Notes: a model not told the origin generated them from the sequence alone. A stretch of 64,000 nt of DNA from Paralichthys olivaceus (GCF_024713975.1 NC_091096.1:5049501-5113500), one strand, 5' to 3'; counted from the stretch's first letter, positions 11,788 through 25,109 are shown. Made by a program: numbers and translations.

Positions 11788-12062
11788 GAAGGTTCAGTGT
11801 GTAAGATTTAGGTGAAAGGGATCTATTAGCAGAAATGTAATATAAAATAATCCCAGTGATGTTTTCACGAGTGTGTTTCATCTAAATGGTAGAAATCGAG
11901 TTTTCTTCGCCCTAGAATGGGACTTTTATATTTAAATACTGTATAATCACATCAGGAGCAGGTCATGAAGGTAGCCATGTTTTTCACAGGAGCCGATGGG
12001 GTTTTCAGCTGCATGCACCTTCACCACTAGATCTCACTAGATACTACACAGTGAACCTTTAT
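11788..12062. repeat. MITE-like element, family A copy 1
   Basis: The left end reads AAGGTTCAGTGTGTAAGATT. The right end, reversed, reads TAAAGGTTCACTGTGTAG, giving imperfect terminal inverted repeats around 270 bases of noncoding DNA. The interior motifs 'GATGTTTTCAC' and 'TTTATATTTAAATAC' recur in the copies at 37030-37287 (opposite orientation) and 40178-40532. It is non-autonomous and probably DNA-transposon derived. Confidence 0.65.
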
Positions 12063-12127
12063 CTTTTAAATCTCTCTAAAATGTTGAATTCAAATCTCTC
12101 TTGATGATGCATTTTCAGATATATAGA

Positions 12128-12180
12128 AATAGAAGGGTGTACTTTATTGATCCCATACTGGGAAATTGAGGGAGATGTTT
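12128..12180 (-). repeat. LINE 3' tail fragment
   Basis: 'TACTTTATTGATCCCATACTGGGAAATT' (split here as TACTTTATTGATCCC and TGGGAAATT) is the reverse of the common teleost LINE tail. No repeat-rich extension is preserved. Confidence 0.5.
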
Positions 12181-12559
12181 ATTTTCTTATATGCTGTGTG
12201 ATCCTCAGATTTTATTGTTTGCCTTCACTGTTAAATGTTTGACTTGTAAAGCCCCCCTGTGACTGTGTTTTGAAATGTGCTACACCAATAAAGTGTATTA
12301 TTATTACTGTTACTGTCCTTATCATTTAACGACTTTAATTATTATAACATTTTAGGCAGGAAATGAATGTGGAAAGGACCAATTACAATTATACAGTTAA
12401 TCCTGAATGACAGAGACGTGTTATTCTCTGAGTTAGTCGAAGGTCACAGACATACAGAGTCTGACCGTGGTTACGTCATTGTTTATCCCAAACAGCTGGA
12501 ATTCCAGCTCCAAACCTTCCCTCCGTTGTCTCGGGTTCGCGTCGCTGCGGTTTATGATG

Positions 12560-13773
12560 ATGGTTGGTATTTTTTTAAATAACTTTGTCTCGGGTTAAAA
12601 GCAGCCTGAGCTGTTTTCGCAGGGGGCGGAACTGTAAAGCTGACGGCTACAAAACAGATCCGTCCGGACTTCACCTCTCAAACTCCAGTTCACCACAAGC
12701 GGTCACCAGCTAAACAAGGCTCCAAGTATGAGGTCTGCTCCCCCGACAAGAGGTATTTAATGGCTCCCCTTCCACCGATGGTCATCCAGGAGCTTGAACC
12801 GTGGCTGTCTCCTGCCTCAGCTGCACGTTACACCGGCGGAAAACTCAAATAAACAGCAACGCTAGCTATTGCTAGCTCGGGGAGTGGGGGTGCTAGGTGT
12901 TTTTGGTGTCGTCACTTTAGCTAACGAGCTAAACTGGGGGGGGGGGGTAGCTAGCTAGGGTACGTGGGGACAAGCTAGCTAACGTAACACGTGGTGACTA
13001 ACCGTGGTTTGTTGACATCGACTTAGCTTCATACGTGACAAGGGTGAGTGCATTTAAACCGAGGGAGAAGAAGCGCCGGAGGCAACACAGAGGCTAGTGA
13101 GCTAGCTAATGCTAACGGAGCGTGCCTCAACAACGTCGGTAAATGCTAGGATAGGTGGCTAATGTTACAGTCAGCCGAGGGACTGGAACCGTTGTTTAAC
13201 TCGACAGTTTATTATTGCAGTATTTAAACAGTCATCGTGATTAACCCGGAGTTCATGTTATATCAGAGGTAACCGTGGGAACACGAGAAACAGCGATGTT
13301 GGCTTCGGTTTTTCCCACGGTGGTCAGATTTCTGCTCGCAGCGTTCTTTGCTAATTAACGTCGGTTTTAATTGATTTTGTTTGTGTTTTTTTTCTGACAA
13401 CCTGATAATACGTGAAGCTGAAATGATTCAGATCATCGCCAGTGATCTCCTGGAGTAACTTGCACAAGTTACTGAGGTAAACTTGTGTGTTTGTGCTGCA
13501 TTCAGCTGCCACAGCCTGGTCTGAATTAATGACAGGATGAGAAAGTTGTGAGCTGTCACAGCCAATGAAAGTTTCTGCCCAAAAGTAATATAATGTCAGC
13601 TCCAGTAGCATGCTTCTGTTTCATAGACGATGAGTCTGAATAAGTCAATGTTTTGTCAGGCGATGCTGTTTACATTCAGGTTTTAGTCAAATGAAAACCA
13701 TAATAAGAGAACATGACATCCTGCTGTTTTTGCATCTGACCATGTCCTCCTTCAGTTTTAGCATAAGTGAACA
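12560..13773 (+). promoter_or_regulatory. tut7: tut7 promoter, 5' UTR and first intron
   Basis: GC-rich, CpG-containing DNA at about 12600-13150 precedes the first coding exon of tut7 and includes many GCTAGC/GCTAAC repeats. A likely noncoding first exon ends at a GTGAGT-type donor; one candidate is near 13043. The coding exon is entered through an acceptor ending TTTTAG at 13761, twelve bases before the ATG. The exact transcription start is not resolved. Confidence 0.4.
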
Positions 13774-16700
13774 ATGGAAAACTCGGGCAGGCCTTACCGG
13801 ACCAGGCCAAGCGGCTGGGAGAGGGGAGGAGCAGCAGACAAGGAAGAAATCTGGAGGATCCCAGACCAGGGTCGAGGACAGAACTACAGACCAGAGGGAG
13901 GTCAGCAAGGCAAGAAGAATCAGGGTGTGCCCTTTCGGGCCAGCCCCAGGAAAGGAGCGCAGGGACCTCTGAGCTACTCCCCTGGTGGATTTAGAGGCGG
14001 CCATAGTCCCTCTCAGAAGGATGACACACGTTGGTTCCAAGGTGCCGAGAACAGTGGTGGGCTCAGAGAAGATAGCTGGAAAGAGCGTTCACAGCAGCAG
14101 CACTGGAGGAGGAGTGTCCAGGCAGACGGTCCGAAGGAAGACAGGGAGCAGGGGAGGAGAGAGGACACCGATGGCAGCGCTCATAAATTAGGTAAAGATT
14201 TGGACATCTGACTTTGGGGAAAGAGTGGAACACTAAGTTTGTCACAAACCCAGGTGGAAACTTTTTAAACTGGGATACACATCCAACATCCATCATTACT
14301 GATTAACATCCCCACAAAAACACACTATTGTATGTTTAACACATGTTTGTCTTCCATCCAAAGGGAAAAGACGGAGGAACAGAAACAGGAAGAAAGCTTT
14401 TGGTGAAGAGAACAGGACCATTGTGAATGAAGACTCTACACTATCAGCCAAAGAGCTGCAGAGCCTGCGGCAGGCAGAGAATCGACTCAACAAAGACGGG
14501 ATCTACTGCTTGAAGAAGGTACCAACATCCACTGTGGTATTAAAGTCTGGTGTAAATTTGCTTTGTCTAATGTCTGTTTTTTTCCCCTTTTTAAACTGTC
14601 TCAGAAGCCCCACAGTAACCCAGGTGCAGTTTACACCTGCACTCTGTGTGATGTTCTCTTGGAATCTGTGTCTGACGCTTACAGGCACATCAGAGACAAA
14701 CGGCACAAAAAAAGAGTGAGGGTAAGAAATGGATTTATTTTGTATAATCATTTATGGGATTGGGATGGGAATAAACATTTAGTTTATGCTATCCAACTGT
14801 ATTGTCAGTAATGGATGTTGTGTGTGTTTGTGTTTTCAGGAGAGGCAAGAACAGGTGATGCTGACTGAGATTCTGCCTCCAGGTCCGGAGCAGATCAGTG
14901 CAGTGACTGCTGCTCTAGAGGCTGTTGTCCTGGAACATGGGATGAACGACCAGGATGTTGAGAGGAGACAGTGTGTCGTCTCCGTCATGCAAGACCTCCT
15001 TCTGTCCGTCCTGCCTGGTATGTCACGCGAGGACAAAGTATTTATTTTGTGACAGAGATGTGATCTAAATTAAATATGAACGCAAATAACATTATGCCCT
15101 CTCTTATTTCTCTCCCTTGTAGAGATCAGACTCAGGCTTTATGGATCATCTTGCACCAAGTTTGGATTTAAGGATTCTGATGTCAACATTGACATTCAGT
15201 ATCCACCTCACGTGAGTAGCCCAGAATGAGTTTGATTGTGTGAATACTGTTTGATATATGACTTTTACAATAAAGACAGCTCTCATCAAACAAGATTTGA
15301 TTTTGACAAGGTCACAGACACAAAATGTACAAGACGATACATAAAATAAGAGAATAAATATATAACACCAACATCCTACTTTGAAATGAATATGTAGCAG
15401 ACACAGTTATTACAGTGGAGATGATTCATATATTTCCATGAACTTTTTAAGGATGTTCTTTGTAAGACACATCACATTCACATGTTCTTTTTTATATTGT
15501 GTTCATGTTGTATAAGGGTTTTGAAATTGGATGTATTCACAGATGCATCAGCCAGACGTCTTGTTGTTGGTCAAGGAATGTCTCTCTGTGAGCCGTGAGT
15601 CACCTCTTACTCATTTAACTGCAAGATTTTTTTCCCTCATGAACATATTCCACCATAGGAAACTCATGTCAGATGCCGGACTGTTATAGAAGATGAAAAC
15701 TGAACATGTTTTGTTGTGTCCTCAGCTGCCTTTGTTGACATGGAAGCAGATTTTCATGCCCGGGTGCCTGTTGTCATTTGCAAAGAGAGAAAGAGGTGGG
15801 TGTCTCCAGCAGCTACTCAGTTAGTAGATTATTTTAAAGACAAATTGATGAGTCAAACTCTGATCTAGAGAAATGCTGTAATCTTTCAGATATATCAGGG
15901 TTACCTTACCAGGTGAAAAATGGCAGTAAACAACACTGAATGCTGTTTTTCTTCTCAACAGTGGCTTGACCTGCAAAGTGAGCGCAGGGAATGAAAACGC
16001 ATTTCAAACCACCTCCTATCTTTCTGCTCTCGCCAATCGGGAGCATCTTCTCCTCCCACTGGTTCTGGGCCTCAGACGCTGGGCACAGGTATGTTTCCCA
16101 CTGAGACCCTGACCTGTTGCTCTCATCGGCCAGGCAAATTGAGAAAGGAGCGGAGCATACCTCTGTTCTTAACGCTTTTTCCTCATTTCTGTTTTAGATC
16201 TCTGAAATCGACCGTGCAGAGGAAGGTGGGCTGCCACCATATGTCTTCGCCCTCATGGTTATTTTCTTTTTACAGCAGCGCAAAGACTCCCTCTTGCCAA
16301 CCTACCTGACCAATGAGGTGGGTGTTTCTTTGCATCGTGCCCTTCAAGATATTTAGTATTGTTCATGGTAGTTGTTTTCAGTGGAAACTAATCTAATCAT
16401 TATTTTCAGATCAAGGTGTTTTCACTCAGCAGGTTGTCAGACTTCAATCTCATCCATGTAGAGGATGGATATTTACATTGGACTTACGCTCCTGCCTCCA
16501 GAGACTCATCACAGCCAGCAGAGGGCACCTGTATCAATGGAAAGGTAACCATGAACATATTATAGGCTATACTTTTTTTGGTTGTTTCATATGCTCTTGT
16601 ATTTTTTTTTATTTTTCAAATGTACTGTGTTAAATCTCATAACCTGAAGGACAAATGTGTGTTATCTGTCCATGTTCTTCTGGTCTGAATTTGAAGTGCT

Positions 16701-19700
16701 GTCCGGTGTTTTTCGTGCAGGTTCCGTTGGTGTTTCAGAGCCCTCATCCGCCTGTGGAAGTCGGGCTTCTGTGGGTTGAAATGCTTCGCTTCTTCTCGCT
16801 GGAGTTCATCATGGCTGACAATGTAATCAGTGTGCGGACCAATGCCGTCCTCTCCAGAGAGATTAAAGACTGGCCAAAGAAACGCATCGCAGTGGAGGGT
16901 CAGTCTACTTAAATGTATTTATGATTTAGTAAGTGGAAAATTATGTCAGGGGAAAGTCCAATATTCTGAGGTTAATTCTGTCCCAGCTATTAATGAACAT
17001 TTTAATACAATTGATTGTGTCTCTGTGGCTTTGAGATATTGGGGCAAATGTGGCTCAGGAGATGGAGCAGGGAGGCTAGAGGTTCCATCCCTGGCTTCTC
17101 CAGCCCATGTTTTAATGTATCCTTAGGCAAGATACTCAACTATGATGATTTACCATTGGTGTGTGAGTGTTTATGTGGGTCTGTGATAGAAAAGTGTTGA
17201 ATGTGTGTGAATGTGATCTTTCCCATTAAGGGCTTTGAGTGGTCTTTAGCATTTGGTTCATGGTGGTCTAGCATTTTAAAGGATTAATGCAATTCAAATA
17301 TGATTTCTGTTGAATATATACAGTTTTATTACTCTTACCTGCACATAGTTAATCTAATACTGTTTGTTTCTGTATTCAGACCCATTTGCTGTGAAGAGAA
17401 ATGTGGCCCGCACTGTGAACAGCCAGCAAATGTTTGAGTACATCATCCACTGCCTCAAAACCACGTACAAGTACTTTGCACTTCCACTCAACACACCAGC
17501 TGCTAATTGTAAGACAGCAGCGCGGCGCGGACCTATTCAAGGGGTCGATGCGAAGGCTTTGAATAAAGCGATCTTAGATCCCTCAGATTTCAGTCAGCTC
17601 ACCCTTCAGTCACAACATGCAAGTCAACCTAAAGCTGTAGAAAATGGTCCTGAAGACTCCGATTGCATTATTGAGGAGGAGGAAGAAGTGGAAGAATACA
17701 GCGACTCGGACGAAGAGAGAGAGAAGGAGAAGGTGGATCTGGGCAAAAGCAGCCTCTCCGAGGATGAAGACGAGCAGGACGAGGATGTAGATGTTGACGT
17801 GGATGCTCACACCAGGCACCACTTGGACAGCTTCACCACAGAGGACGAGGAGATTTTCCTAGTGGATGAGATTTCAGGGGAGGAGCTTTTGTCTGATGAG
17901 GAGGGTCCAGATTTGGACACACCTGGTTCAATAGATGAGGAAGAGGAGGAAGATGAGTCCAACCTGTCACTTCAAGCTTCAGAGGATGCAGTTAAAGACG
18001 AGAGGCCAGAAAATAAAAACCAGAAACAAAGAAGGTCGTATGAGTTCACCAGACAAGCTTTCACCAGAGGAAAGGTAGGTTTAGCTCTTAAATTTAATGC
18101 GTTAGAGAACAAATCAAAATTTTAAGTGATGATCTTTAAAGCTTTGAGGTGATATTTTGCCTTGTAGATGGCTGGAAACATCGACTACACAAAGCATTGG
18201 TGCATCGTCTCAGTTAAATTCTTTTCCATGTCTCTTAGCCGCACATGGTCGTGTGCAGCTTGTGCAAGCGTGATGGACATCTGAAAAAAGACTGCCCGGA
18301 AGATTTCAAGAAAGTGCAGCTGGAGCCTTTGCCCCCAATAACATCAGAGTTTCTAAGTGTCCTTAACAAAGTCTGTGAGCAGTGCTACAGTGAGTATTAT
18401 GTGAATCCACAAGGAATTCAGGTAGAGGTGATAACATTATTGGTAATGAACAACCTACCTGTTTAAGTGAATGACCACTCCTCGTTCATTACAAAGTGTG
18501 GCATGAGCATTTAATGAACAATAGAGCTTCTGCAAAAACAGGTTTGGTAATCTCTGAAGAGGCCAGTTTCACAGCAGACATCTGTCATAGTAGGAAAAGT
18601 ACAGGTGCTGCTGAAAACATCAATGTCTCAGTGAGACGTGACTCTTGACTGTCAGTGAGCCAGCATTCAAAATACCAGGACCCTGAGACTGAAGCAGCTC
18701 TGTGGATTCAAGCCTTAATCTAAATTATTCTTTACACCTATGCTTTTCGTACTGTTACATGTCAAATGTCTCCTGTGAAAAATGCCTGTTGTCCATCACC
18801 GCATGTTCCAACTTGATCAATGTCTCCTGTTTATAAGTAACTAAATATCTGATGGAACTCAGCTTCTTGTTGAAGATCGTTCAGGACAAAAAGAAAATGC
18901 AAACATCTACGAAATTAAATGTACCTTACTAAAGGTCTGTTTCCTTTTTAGCTGACTTTGCCCCAGATGAACTGGAAGTGGGAGTGAGGGAGCACATCCT
19001 TCAAGACTTGGAGAACTTTGTCAGACGACAGTTTGCTGGTGACGTAAACCAACATATTGACCGTTAAGCTGCGTCACTTCTTCAGACCCAAACAATTGTT
19101 CATTTAATTGACATTATCGCTCTTTTTTTGATGTATAGGAGCTCGGTTGCAGCTGTTTGGATCGTCTAAAAATGGCTTCGGCTTCAGACAGAGTGACCTA
19201 GACATCTGCATGGTGTTGGAGGGACAGGAGAGCATACCTGTAGGTTTTATGTCACTGCTCATTTTCACATGCAGTCACATTATGCAGATATACATCTACT
19301 GTTGTGGTCAGGCTCAGAGGGAAAAACTGATGATAAATGGGATATTTGTGTTTTCTACAAGTTCTGGGACATTTGTAGGAATGAATATAGTGACTTCCTT
19401 TTATGATATGCTTAAAGTACAGCTGTCTTCTTCCTTTTGTCCCTCAGGATGTTGAGTGCATCACTATCATTGAAAGTCTGGCCAGACTGCTAAGGAAACA
19501 CCCAGGTAAGGACAAGCAGAGCATGACTAGATTTTCTTTTTCTGTCTTTGGTAATTTATGTTTTTTTGAGCTTGCAGTCGATGTTAGATATAGTTTGAGG
19601 GAATCACAAGTGGTCATAGGTAAATGTAATGGTCACCATGATGTCCCATGGATTAAAATGTATTCTAACGAAATTGTTAGCATATGCTAATCAGTCACCT

Positions 19701-22700
19701 CATCGGCACCCTGTGACCAGGTTTGAAGAACATCCTGCCCATCACTACGGCCAAAGTACCCATTGTAAAGTTCTACCATGTTCGCACCGGCCTGGAGGGA
19801 GACATCAGCCTCTACAACACACTGGTGGGGCTCTTTGTCTCACGCTGCTGCTGTGTTTTCTCATTAAAATCAAACTGATGGGGTTGCAGAAAATCACACA
19901 TTTCAAATTGACCTTTGAATGAAACCTTTCTGTTCAGGCGCTGCACAACACACACCTGCTCGCTTCATATGCTGCCATTGACAGAAGAGTGAAGATCCTC
20001 TGCTACGTTATGAAGGTTTTTGCCAAGGTGAATATATGAACACTTGTGTTTTTGTTTCTGTAATATTATGTTTCGTAATATTGTACTGAAGTACATCTGT
20101 AATTGTCCCATTACAGATGTGTGACATTGGAGATGCCTCTCGTGGCAGCCTTTCGTCTTACGCTTACACTCTCATGGTGCTCTACTTCCTTCAGCAGAGA
20201 AACCCGCCCGTTATCCCTGTGCTGCAAGAGGTACCAATAACATGTTTGTCAAAAGTTTCAAACTCAGTTTTTTAGCCTTCTGACTAGATGCCTCAGTGTC
20301 ATTGCCCTGAGAATAACTTTTAGTTTGGTATTTTAAAATACCAGAAATTCTATTCTCTCCACTGCAGGCCTTTTTACAGTCAATGGACTTCTTTTTGCAG
20401 AAGCTTTTTCACTTGTGATGCCAAGTAATCTAAGAAAATCTCTATATACTATATCTCTTTATATTGTATTACAAAGTGAACTAATAAAGAGGTCTCTTAA
20501 TTGTTATATGTTCATGATAAAAGATGTTCAACAAATTCCGTTGCAGATCTACGATGGAAAGAAAAAGCCGGAGGTGACAGTTGATGACTGGAACGTGTAC
20601 TTCTTTGATGACTTAAAAACATTAGTGAGTTTACTGTATTTTTACAATTCCACTGTGTTGTGTCCTTATAAACATTGTATTGATATGGTTTGCCAAACTG
20701 TGTTATGTTTTTTTTTTGCTTGCAGCCGAGTCGCTGGTCACAGTACGGGAGGAACACAGAGTCGGTGGGAGATCTGTGGCTCGGCCTGCTCCGCTTTTAC
20801 ACGGAGGACTTTGACTTCAGAGAGCATGTGATCTGTATCCGTCAGCACGGCCGCCTCACCACCTTCAACAAGCAGTGGACGTCCAAATACATTGTCATTG
20901 AAGGTCAGTGTGTGAGAAAATGTAAAGTACACATAATACAATTGTTATTGCACAAGATTAAAACTTATCACCCATCAAACATGCTGCTGTACATGCAGTT
21001 AATTAAATGCAATATGCTTATTACTGACTGAATTAAAAAGATGTATTGCTGTGCAGAAAGATTTGTCATTTTTAAACTGCGTCTCTTTCTCTTATGTCTC
21101 TTTCTCTTATGTTTATATTACAGATCCTTTTGACCTGAATCATAATTTGGGGGCTGGTCTGTCCAGGAAAAGTATGATTTTAATTTTTTTTTTTTCTGTC
21201 TGGTTTTAAATCTGTCCTCTTGCTGCTGCTTTCTTTCTCTTTATTGTCTTTTTTTCAAATATTTTTTTGGTTTGTCGTTTTGAAACAGTGACTAACTTCA
21301 TCATGAAGGCTTTCATCAACGGCAGAACAGTATTTGGCACACCTGTCAAATCCTTCCCTCCCGTGTACCCCAGTCAGATGGTTAGTGTTTGCTCTGTAAA
21401 CATCATATTAGCATTTTGTGGCAACATTATCTAAGCATTGACATTGTCTTACTTGTCCTCATCCATTCCAGGAGTATTTCTTTGACCCGGAGGTTCTCAC
21501 CGAGGGAGAAGTGGCGCCCAATGACCGCTGCTGCCGTATCTGCGGCAAGATTGGTCACTTCATGAAAGACTGTCCCTTGCGTAAGAAGTGAGTACAAACA
21601 CAATGCATGTCTGAATTTGTCACAAAAAGATAACTTGAAGATAAATGTCTATCTCGCCATGTGTCAAGCTATTTGTTTGTACTATATTGTGGATGATTTC
21701 TGCCCAGGTCCAAGCACAGATGGGACTCAGAGAAAAGGCAAGAGCACCTGAGAGACAGAATGGATTCAGCTGACGACACCAGGGATCATGTCAGACACAA
21801 GAATGAGAACTGGAGGAAAAGAGATGCACTGGAAATGCGCTGCTGCTTCCTATGTGGATCAAATACCCACATTAAGAAGGACTGTCAGCTGTACAGAAAT
21901 CCTGCAGGTTCTCATCTCAGTTTTTTCTTATTTAATTTTACTTTGTTGTCATTTGTATTATCAAGTACTTCCAAAATATAGAATTCTTCACTCCACAGAA
22001 CAGAACTGGAAGTTTTGTTAGTTCATTCCCTCTGATTAAAAAAAACAGTGGGAAAGGTCATTGTTGTTTAATTTTACTCTTTTATTTATCATTTGTCAGG
22101 TAATGTGAAGATGGAGAACTATAACTACCCTGCTTCAGCCCACATGAGGAATCTGAGAGAAAAGGAAAAACAGGTATGATCTGAACTTTGTAATAGTCAA
22201 TAAAGAATGTTCACTTCATATTTGTAGGCAGCTCTGTGCACTCCTACACCTGGGCCCTGATGACTTTCTCCTCTTTCAGGGTTCATCTTTACAAGAAGAG
22301 AAGAAGCGAAAGCAGCAAAATGTCATGTTAAGTCCACAAGCAGGTACGAAGAGTTTCTACTTCGGTTGAAATCATTACGTACTGTCACATTAAGATTTGT
22401 TTAAACTGTTGACAAGGTACTTTATATTCGGGGTCATCTGTCTTGTTTTAGGGCTGGTGATGAGAGGGAATGAAAGAGAGACGTTTTTGCAGCCGGCTGA
22501 TGTTGTTAACTCTTTTTTGGGAAACACTGAACACTGGCTAATGTTTTGGTTAACCTTTAGCATTCTGCTCCTGTTTTTATCTTTTGTTTTCAACTCAAAC
22601 TGAGGACATGTTCTGAGACATATTTCCCCTGTAACCTGACAGGATGCTCTGCAAATAAAACTGCAAATAAATCAAATACGGCTGTCAGTTTATTAGTTTG

Positions 22701-22873
22701 ATCAGCTTAAAGTATCTAGGACAGATGAATTTTTACATGAACAGAAGTGACTGGTGCAGGTTAAAAGTGTTTGTAACGGAATAATCTTGACTGTTGCATT
22801 CTGGTTTGTTTCAGGTAGTCTAGCCTGCCGAAATGTGGGTCGCTCTGGTCACAGGAAGAGCCCAGTGGAATGA
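13774..22873 (+). CDS. tut7: Terminal uridylyltransferase 7 (TUT7/ZCCHC6)
   Basis: Cytoplasmic enzyme that adds uridines to 3' ends of pre-let-7, histone and deadenylated mRNAs. Coding exons: 13774-14191, 14364-14518, 14605-14721, 14840-15017, 15123-15211, 15543-15594, 15726-15795, 15962-16088, 16198-16317, 16410-16544, 16721-16898, 17380-18074, 18239-18389, 18952-19038, 19139-19239, 19448-19505, 19721-19824, 19938-20027, 20117-20230, 20547-20624, 20726-20903, 21124-21171, 21289-21380, 21472-21587, 21708-21907, 22100-22173, 22280-22343, 22815-22873; 1315 residues in frame. Order: a C2H2-like finger (YTCTLCD...HIRDKRH, about 205-225), an inactive nucleotidyltransferase with DVN where DLD is expected, an acidic linker (exon 17380-18074), knuckle [14 protein letters not shown] (about 785), the active domain with [18 protein letters not shown] and GDIS, then knuckles [15 protein letters not shown] and [15 protein letters not shown]. 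The short tail after the last knuckle and the isca1 neighbour favour TUT7 over TUT4. Confidence 0.93.
17035..17280 (+). repeat. tRNA-derived SINE copy in tut7 intron
   Basis: The copy begins near 'TGTGGCTCAGGAGATGGAGC' (A-box-like), has a B-box-like 'AGGTTCCATCCC', then 'CTTAGGCAAGATACTCAAC', and ends 'GGGCTTTGAGTGGTC'. This is the order of a common teleost tRNA-derived SINE. It lies in the intron before the exon at 17380. Relatives are at 41690-41885 and 61915-62085. Confidence 0.7.
22452..22603 (+). CDS. tut7: Alternative tut7 terminal exon encoding a membrane anchor
   Basis: A good acceptor (TCTTGTTTTAG, ending 22451) opens an exon in the same phase as the donor at 22343. It would replace the usual last exon and end at TGA 22601-22603, giving about 1346 residues. 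The new tail has a polar part ([20 protein letters not shown]) and then a run of about 20 hydrophobic residues including '[17 protein letters not shown]', ending NSN. This is the layout of a tail-anchored membrane protein. Two AATAAA signals (22654-22659 and 22666-22671) follow 50-65 bases after the stop, so a separate short transcript end is credible. Expression is inferred, not shown; chance openness of 50 codons is possible. Confidence 0.4.
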
Positions 22874-25080
22874 GCAGCAGCAGTGGCTACATACACCATG
22901 AGGTTCTCCTCTTGTCCCGGCAGACGGAAAATCCAGAAACCCTTAAATCTGTGGGACTGTTGGGCCAATGTGAGCCCATTAAAAGCCAAAGCCAGGACGC
23001 CTAGACTTGAAGCCAAATAGGGCCTTTTTAAGTGTTGATTCTTTTTTTCCCTACAGTGCTTCTCCTAAGAGGAGCTTTTTAAAGCTTTCATTTTAACAAG
23101 ACAAGCCATTACCCATGCCCCTCATGTCCTTGTTTACCCACACTGCCAGTCAAGTTTTTATACTCGCTACCTTTCGAGCAATGTCATTGCAGATTCAGTG
23201 TAAAACTGCTTAAATTAGAAAATGTATGTAATTGAGATTAACTATGTGACTCAGATCTTGATCATCATCATGAGAAGGTATCGTTTGCAGACAACATACT
23301 GCAGATTTGTGTTGTAATCAATGACAAAGCTTCTCTGCGCTTTATAGGCTCAACTGTCTTCACAGGTAAGACCTGGCGTCTGTAAACGGTACATCAGCAT
23401 TCGGACAAAGGGACAACAGCATTAATAATGTGTGATGCCTACTGCTTAAAGTGGCCTGAGGTCTGCGTCATCAAGATCAGGGTGATTTCAAATTTAACCA
23501 GAAAGTCATTCATCAGTTCAATTATTCATTATTTTCTCATCACTATGTTTTTATGATTGAGTATCTGGTTATTTATCTTGAGATTTAACACAAAAAAAAA
23601 GGACTGAATAGGTTAAAAACTTTTGAATGGCAGTGTAACTTTTGTGATGGCCAGGATATTTTTTAACGGAATTTCTTTTAAAGCCTGTTTAATTTGTCAC
23701 GTGCACTGACGTCCATCAGTCTCTCATACAGAATTGAAAGCAGCTCTTTGTGAATCTTCTCTCTGTGCGTTTATAAAAAACGTCTTGTTGATATTTTTCA
23801 GGTTCATGATGGATTTTTTTTTTTTCTTTGACATAACTGATACACCCTGACTTCATAAATGCATACTTTCCCCTCGACTGTGAGCAACAAGTGCAAATTG
23901 AAGATATTATGACAGTAAAACTGTTTGTCCTGTGATAAATCTGGCCTGTATTTGTTCCACACATTAGGAAGTGTTGTGACTTTAGTGCAAGAACAGGTAT
24001 TTAAGAAAGATTCATGCTTACACTCAGTGGTAATGATCGACTGTTCCAGCTGATGACATACACTGCTTCAAACGCTATGTTCATTTTCTGCTGGCAATTT
24101 CATTTAATTCAGTGGAGATATAAATGTATTTATTTGCCACAAAGGCTTCATTTTGTAGTAATGGTGCCACAGATTGGTAGCTGCACTGTGAGGGTCACAC
24201 CTTCCTATTCTGTTGCTGCTAGTTAATGTTTCAGAGAGCTGCTTATCATTCAGCCTGGAATATGGACTGTTTGGCTTTAATGTTGCCCTAATATGGATAA
24301 ATTTTACTAAAAAAAATGTGGTGTTGATGGTATTGTAATGAAATTCCTCATTTTAAAAGTAGCTTTGTTTTAATGCCGGCCTTGTTGTGCTTCTTTTGTT
24401 GTACTTAAATGGGAGATTTAGTTTAAGGAACACCAGTCCTGCCAGGAAAAGGTTGGCTCGCAAACCATTCTGTGCCCCAGAACAAACATTAAACTGAAAT
24501 TTGTCCTCGAAAAAAACATTTTCTTTTTGTTCGTTTTTTTTTTTTTTTTTTCCAAGACTGCGGATATCAAACTGTGTGTCCATAAACAACTCTATTCTTC
24601 ACTATCAGTAATCATACAACCTATACTCCGATAACTGTCGGTGCTGACAATGTAAGACATGTTTGTGAGCTGTCATTTTGAAAAAGCTAATACTATGGAT
24701 AAATTAAATCACTTTTTTTCTCTGTCGAATTGCTTTAACACATTTGTAACTACAGTAAATACAATAGTGTTGGTATTAATAGTATGTAAGTATTTAAGAT
24801 GGGTCATAGTATTTTATTTCAGGTTGCCTGGTACAACATGAAAATGAGCTTGTCAGGCTGATTCACAGCATTTGATTGTTTAATCATCACTTTCCCCATC
24901 AATTAAGTAATCTAATAGATATTTAACAAAATGTGAAACTCTTATCTGAACAAAATAATTAACGGAAATAGGAATAAGTGTTGTCAGAGTTTATTTAAAT
25001 TAAAAAAACAATAATATAATAATATCACTGAGAGATTAGGTTTACGCAACAGAAACTCATGAGAGTTTATCCGTAATCCT
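22874..25080 (+). other. tut7 3' UTR and tut7-isca1 spacer
   Basis: ATTAAA at 22978-22983 could end a short tut7 transcript about 105 bases after the stop. The rest to about 25.08 kb is AT-rich with no convincing exons. Short open frames (for example near 24014 and 24659) have no domain or splice support. Confidence 0.45.
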
Positions 25081-25109
25081 ATTTGTCCAGTCGCCCGTCC
25101 GTCAAAACC

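Noticed and set aside
23631-23655. Segment TGGCAGTGTAACT resembling the miR-34/449 seed region
   Set aside because: miR-449 lies near MCIDAS-CCNO in mammals, which made it worth a look. However, no complementary arm forms a hairpin around it, and the segment lies downstream of tut7.
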